Below are positions 7,522 through 16,210 of a stretch of DNA of 64,000 bases, one piece after another. Position 1 is the stretch's first letter; the number at the start of each line of letters is the position of its first letter. The DNA lies in contig JBDVBY010000010.1 in NCBI GenBank assembly GCA_039942715.1, positions 1 through 64,000 on the forward strand, in the 5' to 3' direction. Under the pieces are notes generated by a model, which saw only the letters and a program-made list of their open reading frames with translations, did no database searches and was not told where the DNA came from. The DNA is from JABDJX01 sp039942715 (GTDB lineage: Bacteria > Pseudomonadota > Alphaproteobacteria > Rhodobacterales > Rhodobacteraceae). A program made the translations under genes and the position numbers.

Positions 7522-8676
7522 ATGTCTTCTCAAAATTACGACGTGATTGTCATTGGAGCGCGATGCGCCGGAGCTGCCACCGCTATGTTGATGGCACGTA
7601 AAGGCTTGCGGGTCTTGTTAGCCGAGCGCGCTGCGCCAGGAACCGATACACTTTCATCGCACAACCTGACGCGCGGTGCAGTCACACAATTGGCCCGTTG
7701 GGGCGTGGTCGACCGGCTAATCAAGATGGGCACGCCACGTATCACTCAATCGGTTTTCCACTTTGGGGAAGATGCATTGGCATTAGATTTGAAACCTGCG
7801 ATGGGGGCACCGGGGCTTTTGGGCACACGTCGTGCGATCTTGGATGCAACCTTGGTGGATGCGGCGCGTGAGGCCGGTGTTGATGTACGGTTCCATACCA
7901 GTTTCAAAGACGTCATCCGTAACGCCGAAGGGCGCGTGACTGGCGCAGTCTTATCGAGCGACGAAGACGAACTCATTGTTAAGGCACCGCTGGTTGTTGG
8001 GGCTGACGGTATGCGCTCGACTGTTGCGCGCCGCGTGGGTGCAGCTATGCAAAAAGAGGCGAAAAACGCCCTTGGCCACATTTATAGTTACTATCGTGGT
8101 TTGCCGCTCGCTGAAAGCCACCTGTTTTTCGGCCCCGGTGCCTTAATCGCCTCAACCCCAACCGACCACGGCGCCGACATAGTGATAGCAACCATCACTC
8201 CAGAAAAACTCCGTCAAATGCGACTTGAAGTGGGCGATAGAGGTGCGTTGGAAAGGCTGGCCGTGTTAGCCAACCCAGAATTCGCCAACCTTCTTGGCAA
8301 GGCAGAAATGATCGAGCCAGTCCGAGCCTTTTCTGGCACCAAAGGGTTTTCGCGTAACTGCGCAGGGCCTGGTTGGGCCTTGGTTGGGGATGCGGGCTAT
8401 TTTCGAGATCCGGTGACGGCCCACGGGATTACTGATGCGTTTCGTGACGCAGAACTGTTGGCCAATGCAGCTGGCAAGGGTGATGCGGCACTGACCGATT
8501 ATCAACTCAAGCGTGACGAGATTACCCGCGATATTTGGGAGATCACTGACCAGATCGCAGCCTTCGATATGAGGCTTGAGGAACTTCAGACCGCATACCA
8601 CAGATTGTCGCGTGCTATGCGCGCTGAACAGGAGTGGATGGCGTCGGAATTTGACCCAACTGCACTGGCGGCTTGA
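7522..8676 (+). CDS. FAD-dependent aromatic-hydroxylase/geranylgeranyl-reductase-type flavoprotein
   Basis: A 384-residue group A flavoprotein monooxygenase-like protein. FAD-binding VIVIGARCAGAATAMLMARK is at the N-terminus, LVVGADGMRSTVARRVGA is the DG motif around residue 160, and VGDAGYFRDPVTAHGITDA is the GD motif. An upstream in-frame extension exists, but GAAAGGA before the ATG at 7522 and the FAD motif position make this the likely start. Such proteins hydroxylate aromatic or polyene substrates or act as oxidases or reductases. The partner gene is the CzcO-like flavoprotein 13 bases upstream. No substrate-specifying neighbour is present. Confidence 0.85.
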   Translation: MSSQNYDVIVIGARCAGAATAMLMARKGLRVLLAERAAPGTDTLSSHNLTRGAVTQLARWGVVDRLIKMGTPRITQSVFHFGEDALALDLKPAMGAPGLLGTRRAILDATLVDAAREAGVDVRFHTSFKDVIRNAEGRVTGAVLSSDEDELIVKAPLVVGADGMRSTVARRVGAAMQKEAKNALGHIYSYYRGLPLAESHLFFGPGALIASTPTDHGADIVIATITPEKLRQMRLEVGDRGALERLAVLANPEFANLLGKAEMIEPVRAFSGTKGFSRNCAGPGWALVGDAGYFRDPVTAHGITDAFRDAELLANAAGKGDAALTDYQLKRDEITRDIWEITDQIAAFDMRLEELQTAYHRLSRAMRAEQEWMASEFDPTALAA

Positions 8677-8781
8677 AATTATGTGTCGTTCGGCTGAAAC
8701 TCAGTTCCGAATGGGTGTCGTGTCAAACCGCGTGAGGTCTTGTCGTTCGCGTAGTATGGCAGGTTTTGAGGGGATGAATTT

Positions 8782-9147
8782 ATGACCCAATCGCTTTTTG
8801 AAAAATATGGTGGCTTTGGCATGGTGAGCCGGATCGTTATGCGCTTGTACGACCGGATCCTGGATGATGACGATATCGGACCTTTCTTCGACGATATCGA
8901 CATGCCCGCATTGATCGACCACCAAACGAAGTTTGTAGCCTCGCTTATGGACGGTCCGGCATCGTTTTCGGACGCTCATCTGAAAGGGGCGCATCGCGAA
9001 TTGGACATCAACGATATGCATTTTGATCGACTTGTCTACCTTGTCGGCGAAACACTAAGTGAATTCGACGTCGAACAGGCTGACAATAAAAAGATCAAAG
9101 ACGCAATTGAAGCGCGGCGATCGTTGCTGGTTAAGGCCACAACATGA
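8782..9147 (+). CDS. Truncated haemoglobin, group I-like
   Basis: A 121-residue single-domain globin of the 2-on-2 type. LFEKYGG at the N-terminus, the B-helix with Tyr23 (LYDRIL, likely B10), the FF at 35-36, HQTKFVASLMDGP (E helix) and KGAHREL with the likely proximal haem His71, then HFDRLV, all match group I truncated globins. It would bind haem and O2 or NO. Its stop overlaps the next ATG (ATGA) in an operon with a cyclase-like protein and a histidine kinase, so a gas-sensing or NO-detoxifying input to that pathway is a reasonable inference. GAGGGGA precedes the start. Confidence 0.9.
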   Translation: MTQSLFEKYGGFGMVSRIVMRLYDRILDDDDIGPFFDDIDMPALIDHQTKFVASLMDGPASFSDAHLKGAHRELDINDMHFDRLVYLVGETLSEFDVEQADNKKIKDAIEARRSLLVKATT

Positions 9148-10115
9148 TTGAAGCCATCAACGAGCAGTTGTTACGCGCAATTGGCGTCGGTGTTGCGCTG
9201 GTTGACATCAATACTGAAACTTTGCGCTTTGCCAATGACACCTTTACCGAGTGGTTTGGCCAACCATCAGAGCCGTCAAAGAAGATTGAACTAGGTTCGC
9301 TTGATCTGCGCGCCGCACTTGATCAATTGGCGTCTAGCGGTCAGCACTCGGTCGAGGTCACCTTTAAGATTGGTCGTCGCACAATGACTGTGGCGATTGA
9401 ATTCAACAAAGCGTTGGATGAGAAAAACCTCGCCGTTCTGGTTTGCCAGAACATCAGCAGGATCAAAGAGCTGGAATCAATGATCGATTCCTATGCCATG
9501 ATGGTTGAACGCAACACACATGAAATTCGGCGCGAGAAAGAGCAGGTTGAAAAGCTGTTGCTCAATATGATGCCGCGCACGGCTTATGAGGAATACAAAA
9601 ACTTTGGCGTGGTCGAACCGCGTCTGTTCGATGGCGTCTCGGTAATGTCAGTCGACTTCGAAGGGTTTGCCGAGATGCTAGGTGTAAATGAGCCGACTTT
9701 GGTTGTGTCAGAACTGAACGATATTTTCACCGCCTTTGACCGGATTGGCGAGCAATTTGGATGCGAACGGATCAGAACTATGGGCGACAGTTACTTTGCA
9801 GTGGCCGGCGTGCCAGATCCAGTGCGCGATCACGCAGGCGCTGTCGCAGGAACCGCTTCTCGTTTTCTAAAGTACATCGAACGCCGCAATGAAAACCATC
9901 CGCTTAACTGGAAAATCCGCGTCGGTATTGCCAGCGGTTCCGTTATTGGGTCAGTCGTAGGGGTTCAAAAATATGTCTATGACGTTTTCGGCCCTGCTGT
10001 TTCAATGGCCACGGACGCGCGACTTCAAGCCAAGCCTATGTCGATAAAAGCCGATGTTTCGATTTCGGGGCTATTGGATGATGATACCTTGAACGACATC
10101 GCCGGTAAGGCATAG
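9144..10115 (+). CDS. PAS-like plus class III nucleotide cyclase-like protein with altered catalytic residues
   Basis: A 323-residue protein. Residues 1-105 resemble a PAS sensor, 108-142 form a signalling helix (coiled coil ending EKLLLNMMP as in soluble guanylate cyclases), and 160-323 are a class III cyclase domain. The metal aspartates are present (Asp171 in SVDFEGF, Asp215 in TMGDSYFAVAG), and Asp280 in VYDVFG occupies an adenine-selecting position. The other base-selecting position has Arg211, where Lys or Glu is usual. The transition-state Asn and Arg of the TVNxASR motif are replaced (AVSMATD: Ser287, Asp291). So it may be inactive, slow, or a nucleotide sensor. It overlaps the globin gene and precedes the kinase by three bases. 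Confidence 0.85.
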   Translation: MIEAINEQLLRAIGVGVALVDINTETLRFANDTFTEWFGQPSEPSKKIELGSLDLRAALDQLASSGQHSVEVTFKIGRRTMTVAIEFNKALDEKNLAVLVCQNISRIKELESMIDSYAMMVERNTHEIRREKEQVEKLLLNMMPRTAYEEYKNFGVVEPRLFDGVSVMSVDFEGFAEMLGVNEPTLVVSELNDIFTAFDRIGEQFGCERIRTMGDSYFAVAGVPDPVRDHAGAVAGTASRFLKYIERRNENHPLNWKIRVGIASGSVIGSVVGVQKYVYDVFGPAVSMATDARLQAKPMSIKADVSISGLLDDDTLNDIAGKA

Positions 10116-10118
10116 ATA

Positions 10119-11549
10119 ATGAGCGGTGCGCCGAGCTTAGAAGAGGCACTTATGCTGACCTCTGAGCCATTGGCAGTGTTTGATGCCGAGGCAAATTTGC
10201 GCGCCGCCAACACTGCATTTGCACAAGCCATCCGATTATCTGACAGTGTGTTGGCGACTGGTACGCCGTGGTCGGTTGTTATGTCTGAAGCCGTCCGACA
10301 GAGAAGCCTGAGCGAGGCGAATGCGCTTACGCTTCAAATGATTGAAGAGCGATTATTGGACCGCCCCAAAGGCCAACCTGACGTCGTAACCCAATTGCCA
10401 GACGGGCGGAGCGCGCAGGCAGTTTTGACACCCACATCGGACGGTGGATTTGCGCTCGCGTTCAAGAGTGTCGATGGTGACGCCACTTCCGACGAGTCTG
10501 AATTAGAAGAGATTATGTCGAAAGTCCTTCAGGCCTGCCCGTCATGTCTGACGATGTCTCGCATCGGAGACGGCCGCATTCTCTATCGCTCACCGGCAGC
10601 ACGCGAACTATTGGGCAAGGGATTTAACAGCCTAGCGCATTTTGCTGATCGAACAGAGCGCGGTGACTTTCTTGCTGATCTTTTGCCAACGACACGCGTT
10701 GACAACATGCGCATTACCGCGAGCAATTCTGAAGGCCGGGAATTTCCCGCCGCGATATCTGCGCGCTTGATTGAATACCGTGGCGAGGATGTGATCGTTG
10801 CCAGCATTGACGATCTTACAGAACGACTGGCCGCTGATGCCGAAATTGAACGGCAAGAAAAACAGCTTTTCCAGTTAGAAAAAATGTCAGCGTTGGGCGA
10901 AGTCCTTTCTGGCATCGCTCATGAATTAAACAATCCGCTTTCGGTCGTCGTGGGCAACGCACATCTTTTGCTTGAGGAGGACCTAAGCGACGATCTGCGC
11001 CCAAGAGTTGAAAAAATGACAGCGTCTGCCGAACGGTGTGTGCGGATTGTGCGTGCATTTCTGTCGATGGCCCGAGACCGGCCACTTTCGTTGGAATCTT
11101 GCGGCATCAACGACATCCTTCAAGCTGCTTTGAACGCATTCAAGCAAAACCATCTCAATGCGGATATCGAGGTTTCCCTCTTGATAGATGAAGGGCTGCC
11201 AAAAATCTCTGTCGATGAAGTTCAGATGGTACAGGTGTTCGTGAATATATTGGCAAATGCAGCTCAAGCGATGGCTGCGGCAAGTATCTCTGGGCGGGTC
11301 GAGATTTCTGCGACCCGAGCCGATGATGTCGTTCGCATTCAGATCAGCGATAACGGCCCGGGAATCCCAGAGGCCATTGCAGATCGCATATTCGATCCGC
11401 TTTTTACCACAAAGGGTGTCGGTGACGGCACCGGGCTTGGTTTGGCGTTGTGCCATCGCATTGTTGTCGCTCACGGCGGCGTTTTGGAATTGATAGATAG
11501 CCCCGAGCTTGGGGCAACTTTTGTCATCAAGCTTCCGTGCTCAAAATAG
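10119..11549 (+). CDS. Sensor histidine kinase with PAS domains, no receiver
   Basis: A 476-residue kinase. Two PAS-like regions (about 8-115 and 125-235) are followed by HisKA with SGIAHELNNPLSVVVGNA (His268) and a HATPase domain (ISDNGPGIP, LFTTKGVGDGTGLGLAL). No membrane segment is seen, and no response regulator is encoded next to it. Its second PAS, H-box and ATPase regions are visibly related to those of the hybrid kinase at 873-3080, so the OmpR-type regulator at 169-876 is a possible partner. The gene starts three bases after the cyclase-like stop in the globin operon, which suggests haem- or gas-related input. Confidence 0.92.
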   Translation: MSGAPSLEEALMLTSEPLAVFDAEANLRAANTAFAQAIRLSDSVLATGTPWSVVMSEAVRQRSLSEANALTLQMIEERLLDRPKGQPDVVTQLPDGRSAQAVLTPTSDGGFALAFKSVDGDATSDESELEEIMSKVLQACPSCLTMSRIGDGRILYRSPAARELLGKGFNSLAHFADRTERGDFLADLLPTTRVDNMRITASNSEGREFPAAISARLIEYRGEDVIVASIDDLTERLAADAEIERQEKQLFQLEKMSALGEVLSGIAHELNNPLSVVVGNAHLLLEEDLSDDLRPRVEKMTASAERCVRIVRAFLSMARDRPLSLESCGINDILQAALNAFKQNHLNADIEVSLLIDEGLPKISVDEVQMVQVFVNILANAAQAMAAASISGRVEISATRADDVVRIQISDNGPGIPEAIADRIFDPLFTTKGVGDGTGLGLALCHRIVVAHGGVLELIDSPELGATFVIKLPCSK

Positions 11550-11633
11550 GCGGCAACCAACCGGTTTTTGCGTTCAGAAACTTTCCACCAAAGGCTGCCC
11601 ACGATGGCAAACGTGACATCGCTCAGCCATGAA

Positions 11634-11664
11634 CAAAAAAGGCCCGATCAATTAGACCGGGCCT
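11634..11664 (-). terminator. Intrinsic terminator after the purine permease gene
   Basis: On the minus strand the stem AGGCCCG / CGGGCCT (with a further two pairs inside after one mismatch) is followed directly by six T (plus-strand A at 11635-11640). It lies 22 bases after the permease stop and separates it from the convergent kinase operon. Confidence 0.85.
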
Positions 11665-11686
11665 CACTTGATTTTGGTTGCGCAAT

Positions 11687-13117
11687 TCAGCCTTTCAGCG
11701 CCCCATCACCATGCCCTGCCATGCCGCCAGAAACCTCTTCTGTGGCTTCGCCTGTTAGCTCTTCTGGCAACACAAGGTTCAATACAATTGCGATAAGCGC
11801 TGCAGGAAGCAGGCCGCTTGTCATCAGGATGCGCAGTGTATCGGGCAAGTATTGAACTGCTTTAGGATCAAGTTGCAGACCAAGACCAACAGATAGGGCG
11901 ATTGCAAAAATCACCATGTTGCGGCGGTTCCAGTTGACGTCTGACAACATCGAAACACCTGCGGCGACAACCATTCCGAACATAACAATTACGCCGCCGC
12001 CCAGCACTTCGATTGGGATTGTGCGGATGACAGCGCCAACTTTGGGAACCAGACCGCACAGGATCAGGAAAAGTGCGCCAATGGTCACAACGTGACGGCT
12101 CATAACACCCGTCATTGCAATCAGACCAACGTTTTGGCTAAACGATGTGTTCGGAAAACCACCAAAGATGCCTGCAACCGCTGAGCCAACACCGTCGGCA
12201 TACGTCGCACCTTGAATTTCCTCTTCGGTTGCCTCGCGCCCTGCCCCACCTTTGGTGATACCGGAAACATCTCCGACTGTTTCAACCGCAGATACAAAGG
12301 CCATCAGGCAGAAGCCAATCACAGCAGCAAAGCTAAGCTCAAAGCCGTACTTGAACGGCATAGGCAATTGGAACGTCGCAGCACGACCCCAGCTTGTCGA
12401 AATACCTTCAACCGTCACCATGCCCATCAAAAGGGCGTAGATGTATCCAACGATGATACCGATGACGACTGCGGATACCGCAAGCATGCCTTTGGCATAG
12501 AATTTCAGGCCAAGGGTCACAAACACTACAACCAAAGCCGCAGACCAATTCAACAGCGAACCATATTCAGGCTTATCAATCGCAGGAATGCCACCCGCAG
12601 CATACTGGATGCCAACTTTGACAAGTGCCAAACCAATCATCGTCACAACCAAGCCTGTTACCAGCGGTGGCAATGCAAAGCGAATTTTGCCGATGAACGT
12701 TGCGATAAATGCGTGGAACAGACCACCGATGATCACCCCGCCAAACAACGCAGGAAGTGCTTCAACGCCTTTGCCAGCCACCAGCGGGATCATAATCGGA
12801 ATAAACGCAAAGCTTGTGCCTTGTACGATTGGTAGCCGTGCGCCAATCGGGCCAAAACCGATGGTTTGAAACAGCGTTGCTATACCTGCAAACAGCATCG
12901 ACATCTGGATCAGATAGGTCATATCTGGAAAACCTTGCGCGCCAGCATCCGATCCGAAGCCAAAGCCCGCTGCACCTGCGATAATAATCGCAGGTGTCAC
13001 GTTGGAGACGAACATCGCCAATACGTGCTGAATACCCAGCGGAACCGCTTTGTGCAGACCTGGGGTATAGTTGGGGTCGCGAAGTTGCTCCGGTGTCCCT
13101 ATTGATGCATCCGACAT
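11687..13117 (-). CDS. NCS2-family purine permease, probably urate/xanthine
   Basis: A 476-residue polytopic inner-membrane protein of the nucleobase-cation symporter-2 family. Diagnostic segments are QHVLAMFVSNVTPAIIIAGA near the N-terminus, the substrate loop FQTIGFGPIGARLPIVQGTS, the family motif LPPLVTGLVVTMIGLALVKVG, and GFPNTSFSQNVGLIAMTGV. The PNTSFSQN(V/T)G sequence is typical of urate/xanthine carriers rather than uracil carriers. GGAGGA precedes the ATG. Its position beside allantoinase-UraD, HIU hydrolase and PuuD points to urate uptake. An imperfect hairpin around 13133-13164 lies in its leader. It is on the same strand as the PuuE-UraD gene upstream (gap 166 bases). Confidence 0.92.
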   Translation of the reverse strand: MSDASIGTPEQLRDPNYTPGLHKAVPLGIQHVLAMFVSNVTPAIIIAGAAGFGFGSDAGAQGFPDMTYLIQMSMLFAGIATLFQTIGFGPIGARLPIVQGTSFAFIPIMIPLVAGKGVEALPALFGGVIIGGLFHAFIATFIGKIRFALPPLVTGLVVTMIGLALVKVGIQYAAGGIPAIDKPEYGSLLNWSAALVVVFVTLGLKFYAKGMLAVSAVVIGIIVGYIYALLMGMVTVEGISTSWGRAATFQLPMPFKYGFELSFAAVIGFCLMAFVSAVETVGDVSGITKGGAGREATEEEIQGATYADGVGSAVAGIFGGFPNTSFSQNVGLIAMTGVMSRHVVTIGALFLILCGLVPKVGAVIRTIPIEVLGGGVIVMFGMVVAAGVSMLSDVNWNRRNMVIFAIALSVGLGLQLDPKAVQYLPDTLRILMTSGLLPAALIAIVLNLVLPEELTGEATEEVSGGMAGHGDGALKG

Positions 13118-13283
13118 GTGATGTCCTCCCTACGATGCGTGAGCCAGCCCCTCGCTGGCGCATTCTCTTTTATTTTGAACAAGGTCACTTTCGTCAGACC
13201 AATGTTCTTCAATCTTTGCGATGCCTTTATTGGAAACCATCAACTTCCAGGCCATCAAAACATGCAAAAGGCCATAAATCGCG

Positions 13284-14696
13284 TCACTGGGCAAACTTCT
13301 CGGTTAGTCGAAGTTCGGCGATCCGCTCGACTTGCATGCAGGCTTCCTTGAATTCGGTTTCTCGGTTGTTTTCTATTCTGCGTTCAAAGGCTGCTGCTAT
13401 TGACGCTTTGGTATGATCGCGGACGGCTATGATGAACGGGAAGCCAAACTTCGAAACATAGGACGCATTCAGGCGTGAAAACTCGGTGCGCTCGTCGTCG
13501 GTCAACGCATCCAAGCCAACGGCTGCTTGTTCCGCAGTAGATTCAGCAGTCAATTGTTTAGCTTCAGCCAGTTTGCCCGCCAAATCTGGGTGGGCCTTTA
13601 GAACAGCCAGACGGAGTTCTTCAGTTGAGGCGCGAAATACACGTGCCAAGACTGAATGGACGCCAGCGGCTGTGTCATGTGTCGGCCCCAGTTCTAATGC
13701 GTGCGCGCCTTGCGCGATCCAAGGCGAATGCTCGAACACACCACCAAATTTTTGAGTAAAGGCGGCCAAATCCATCTCTGAAGGGGCCACGTCAATTGGT
13801 GCAGGATGTTCACTTGCCCAATGCTCGGCAATCTCTAGACGGGTGGCGAACCAAACGTCTTCATGAGACGTCATGTACTCCAATGCACGTTTCAGCGCAG
13901 CGGCCCGTCCCGGACGCCCCGCCAATCTGCAATGAAGCCCAATCGACAGCATCTTGGGTGATCCAGCTTGGCCCTCTTGATAAAGCACATCGAAGCTATC
14001 TTTCAGATAAGCTTCAAACTGGTCGCCAGAATTGAACCCTTGAGGCGTTGCAAAACGCATGTCGTTGCAATCTAGCGTGTAGGGCACAATCAGCTGATCG
14101 TCTTGGCCAAAACCGGACCAGTAAGGCAGATCATCGGCATAACTATCGGCGACATAAGCGAAGCCGCCTTCTTCTGCCGCTAAACGCACAGTGTTCATCG
14201 AACAGCGCCCGGTGTACCAACCAAGCGGCCGCTCACCGACGACTTCTGTGTGCAAAGCAATCGCTTGACGCATATGCGCGGCTTCTTCCGCCTCCGATGC
14301 ATCTTTATATTCGATCCATTTCAGACCATGAGAGGCAATTTCCCACCCGGCGGACTTCATTGCTGAAACCTGCTCAGGCGCGCGCGCAAGTGCCGTCGCG
14401 ACTCCGTAAACGGTTACTGGAAACTCCTTAAGCAAACGATGCAAACGCCAAAACCCAGCCCGTGCACCGTACTCATAGATCGATTCCATGTTCCAATGAC
14501 GCTGCCCATCCCAGGCAGACGCACCAACAATTTCACTGAGGAAGGCCTCAGACGCAGCATCCCCGTGAAGCGTGTTATTCTCACCGCCTTCTTCATAGTT
14601 TACAACGACTTGCACAGCGATTTTTGCACCACCCGGCCAATTGGCTGCAGGCGGGTTGGCTCCATGTCCGGTCATATCACGAGGATATCTATTCAC
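13284..14696 (-). CDS. puuE-uraD: Allantoinase (PuuE) fused to OHCU decarboxylase (UraD)
   Basis: A 470-residue bifunctional fusion. The N-terminal part (1 to about 305) is the polysaccharide deacetylase-like allantoinase PuuE: NRYPRDMTGHG at the start, NYEEGGENN, HGLKWIEY and GWYTGRCS. The C-terminal part (about 310-470) is 2-oxo-4-hydroxy-4-carboxy-5-ureidoimidazoline decarboxylase: GGVFEHSPWIAQ, LKAHPDLAGKLA (the catalytic-region His) and FGFPFIIAV. One polypeptide thus catalyses OHCU to S-allantoin and allantoin to allantoate, the second being a later step of the same route. The start is GTG at 14696, because the conserved NRYPRDM begins immediately after it. It is divergent from the HIU hydrolase gene, and the 146 bases between probably hold both promoters. 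Confidence 0.95.
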   Translation of the reverse strand: MNRYPRDMTGHGANPPAANWPGGAKIAVQVVVNYEEGGENNTLHGDAASEAFLSEIVGASAWDGQRHWNMESIYEYGARAGFWRLHRLLKEFPVTVYGVATALARAPEQVSAMKSAGWEIASHGLKWIEYKDASEAEEAAHMRQAIALHTEVVGERPLGWYTGRCSMNTVRLAAEEGGFAYVADSYADDLPYWSGFGQDDQLIVPYTLDCNDMRFATPQGFNSGDQFEAYLKDSFDVLYQEGQAGSPKMLSIGLHCRLAGRPGRAAALKRALEYMTSHEDVWFATRLEIAEHWASEHPAPIDVAPSEMDLAAFTQKFGGVFEHSPWIAQGAHALELGPTHDTAAGVHSVLARVFRASTEELRLAVLKAHPDLAGKLAEAKQLTAESTAEQAAVGLDALTDDERTEFSRLNASYVSKFGFPFIIAVRDHTKASIAAAFERRIENNRETEFKEACMQVERIAELRLTEKFAQ

Positions 14697-14842
14697 ACTT
14701 GGCCCCTAAGCTATTGGGCTCCTTCTAAACCAACTAAATACATTTCTTTTTCAACAAATTTTTGAAGCAGCCTAATTCTGAACTGTGTTTGCTGCCGTGT
14801 CGTTTTCAACAATGCTGTCCAGACAATGAATTGGAGGCAATC

Positions 14843-15199
14843 ATGGCGGGCTATCTGACAACCCACGTTCTGGACACAGCGCTCGGGACACCTGCTGCAG
14901 GTATCAAAATCGAACTCTACCGGATCGAAAGCGATGATCAGCGCACGCACCTCAAAACTCTGAACACAAACCAAGACGGGCGCACAGATGAGAAAATCCT
15001 GCCGGAAACTGAATTTGCGCTAGGCACCTACGAGCTAGTTTTCCACACCGCAGAGTATTTCGACAACTCTGCCTCATCCAAGGAAGCCCCACGATTTCTC
15101 AGCGAAGTTCCAATTCGATTTGGAATGTCTGAAGCGTCGCACTATCACGTTCCGCTGCTTCTCTCACCATTTGGCTATTCCACCTATCGGGGAAGTTGA
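14843..15199 (+). CDS. uraH: 5-hydroxyisourate hydrolase (transthyretin-like)
   Basis: A 118-residue protein with the family hallmarks: LTTHVLDTALGTPAAG at the N-terminus (catalytic His8), GRTDE in the middle, HYHVPLLLSPFGYSTYRGS at the end including the terminal YRGS tetrapeptide. It hydrolyses 5-hydroxyisourate, the product of urate oxidase, to OHCU, which the fused UraD then decarboxylates. GGAGG sits six bases before the ATG at 14843, which rules out the longer upstream start. Its last 16 bases overlap the end of the convergent LysR gene. Confidence 0.95.
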   Translation: MAGYLTTHVLDTALGTPAAGIKIELYRIESDDQRTHLKTLNTNQDGRTDEKILPETEFALGTYELVFHTAEYFDNSASSKEAPRFLSEVPIRFGMSEASHYHVPLLLSPFGYSTYRGS

Positions 15200-16116
15200 G
15201 CACGCTCTTCCGCCTCTTTGACAACCGAGGCTATTCGATCAATTACAAAGTCCATGAATAATCGCGTCTTTGGGTCTTGCAGCCTACGGTGGGTGAATAG
15301 ACACGCCAATTGGATTGGCTCCGGCGGTGTCTTTAGAGAGACCGGAACCAAGCGCCCGCCAAGAATATGATCAACCACTTCAAAGATGGGCTTTATTGCG
15401 ATGCCGTGACCATCAAGGGCCCATTCGGTCAATACGTCCCCATCGTCACACTCGTAGCGGCCTGACACTTTGAACTTTTTAACACCGTCCTTGGTGACCA
15501 ATGGCCATTGAAATTCTGGCGCACCGGGAAATCGCAGATTCAGACAGTCATGCCCGTCGCTGATGATCTGATCGCCATCCATCGGCGTGCCGCGCGTCTC
15601 TAGGTATTCAGGTGACGCACAAAGCACCCGCCCAACGTCTGCAATCTTGCGTATGCGTAAATTGCTATCCTCGGGCTGGCCAAGGAAGAAGGCCAGATCA
15701 AGCCCCTCTGTGGTCAGGTCAACTTTCCTGTCCGTCAAACGCAACCTGACACCAACATCTGGATATTCAGCGATGAACGCAGGCACTTGTGGCGCAATGA
15801 GCCGGCGCCCAATACCCAGCGGCGCTGCCACAAATAACGACCCCTTTGGGCTGTCCGTCAAATTCATGACGTTAGCCTCTGCAGTTTCTACGGCTTCTAA
15901 AACCTCAACTGCACCGCCGTAGTAGGCCTTGCCATGTTCTGTGGCCGTCAATTCGCGGGTTGTTCTTTGAAACAGCCGGACATTAAGATGATCTTCCAAT
16001 TTGGAGATGCGCGCCGAGGTAACGGCGGGAGAAATGCGCAAATCCCGACCAGCAGCAGACATGCTGCCAAGTTCGTAAACACGGACGAACGTGCGGATAT
16101 TCTCAAGGTATGACAT
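15184..16116 (-). CDS. LysR-family regulator of the urate module
   Basis: A 310-residue LysR regulator. The N-terminal winged HTH has FVRVYELGSMSAAGRDLRIS and VTSARISKLEDHLNVRLFQR, and the rest (about 90-300) is an effector-binding domain. It belongs to the CrgA/AaeR-like group judging by SxAVTSARISKLE. It is divergent from puuD with 94 bases between the starts, and flanked on the other side by uraH, so control of urate genes is the simplest reading. A direct repeat in the shared promoter region (16131-16171) is a candidate operator. The inducer could be urate or a product; this is inference. Confidence 0.9.
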   Translation of the reverse strand: MSYLENIRTFVRVYELGSMSAAGRDLRISPAVTSARISKLEDHLNVRLFQRTTRELTATEHGKAYYGGAVEVLEAVETAEANVMNLTDSPKGSLFVAAPLGIGRRLIAPQVPAFIAEYPDVGVRLRLTDRKVDLTTEGLDLAFFLGQPEDSNLRIRKIADVGRVLCASPEYLETRGTPMDGDQIISDGHDCLNLRFPGAPEFQWPLVTKDGVKKFKVSGRYECDDGDVLTEWALDGHGIAIKPIFEVVDHILGGRLVPVSLKTPPEPIQLACLFTHRRLQDPKTRLFMDFVIDRIASVVKEAEERAQLPR

Positions 16117-16130
16117 TATTCTGTTTTTTT

Positions 16131-16171
16131 TGATACAGCTTGGAATTTATCACTGATACCGGAATAATCAA
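16131..16171. promoter_or_regulatory. Imperfect direct repeat in the LysR-puuD intergenic region
   Basis: TGATAC at 16131 and 16154, each followed by GGAAT (16142 and 16161) and then ATCA, give two similar half-sites about two helical turns apart. This is between divergent LysR and puuD start codons, where a LysR regulator would be expected to bind. It is a visual candidate only. Confidence 0.35.
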
Positions 16172-16210
16172 TACGCGAATACTGTGTGCAAACACGTAAG
16201 GAGCCTTCAG

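Noticed and set aside
12212..12835. 207-residue plus-strand frame opposite the purine permease
   Set aside because: It is the antisense shadow of a strongly conserved NCS2 permease, is rich in His/Asn/Arg without family motifs, and lacks a ribosome binding site.
13118..13283. Possible purine riboswitch in the permease leader
   Set aside because: Only a simple imperfect hairpin (GCCAGC/GCTGGC) is seen. The three-way junction core of purine aptamers is not present.
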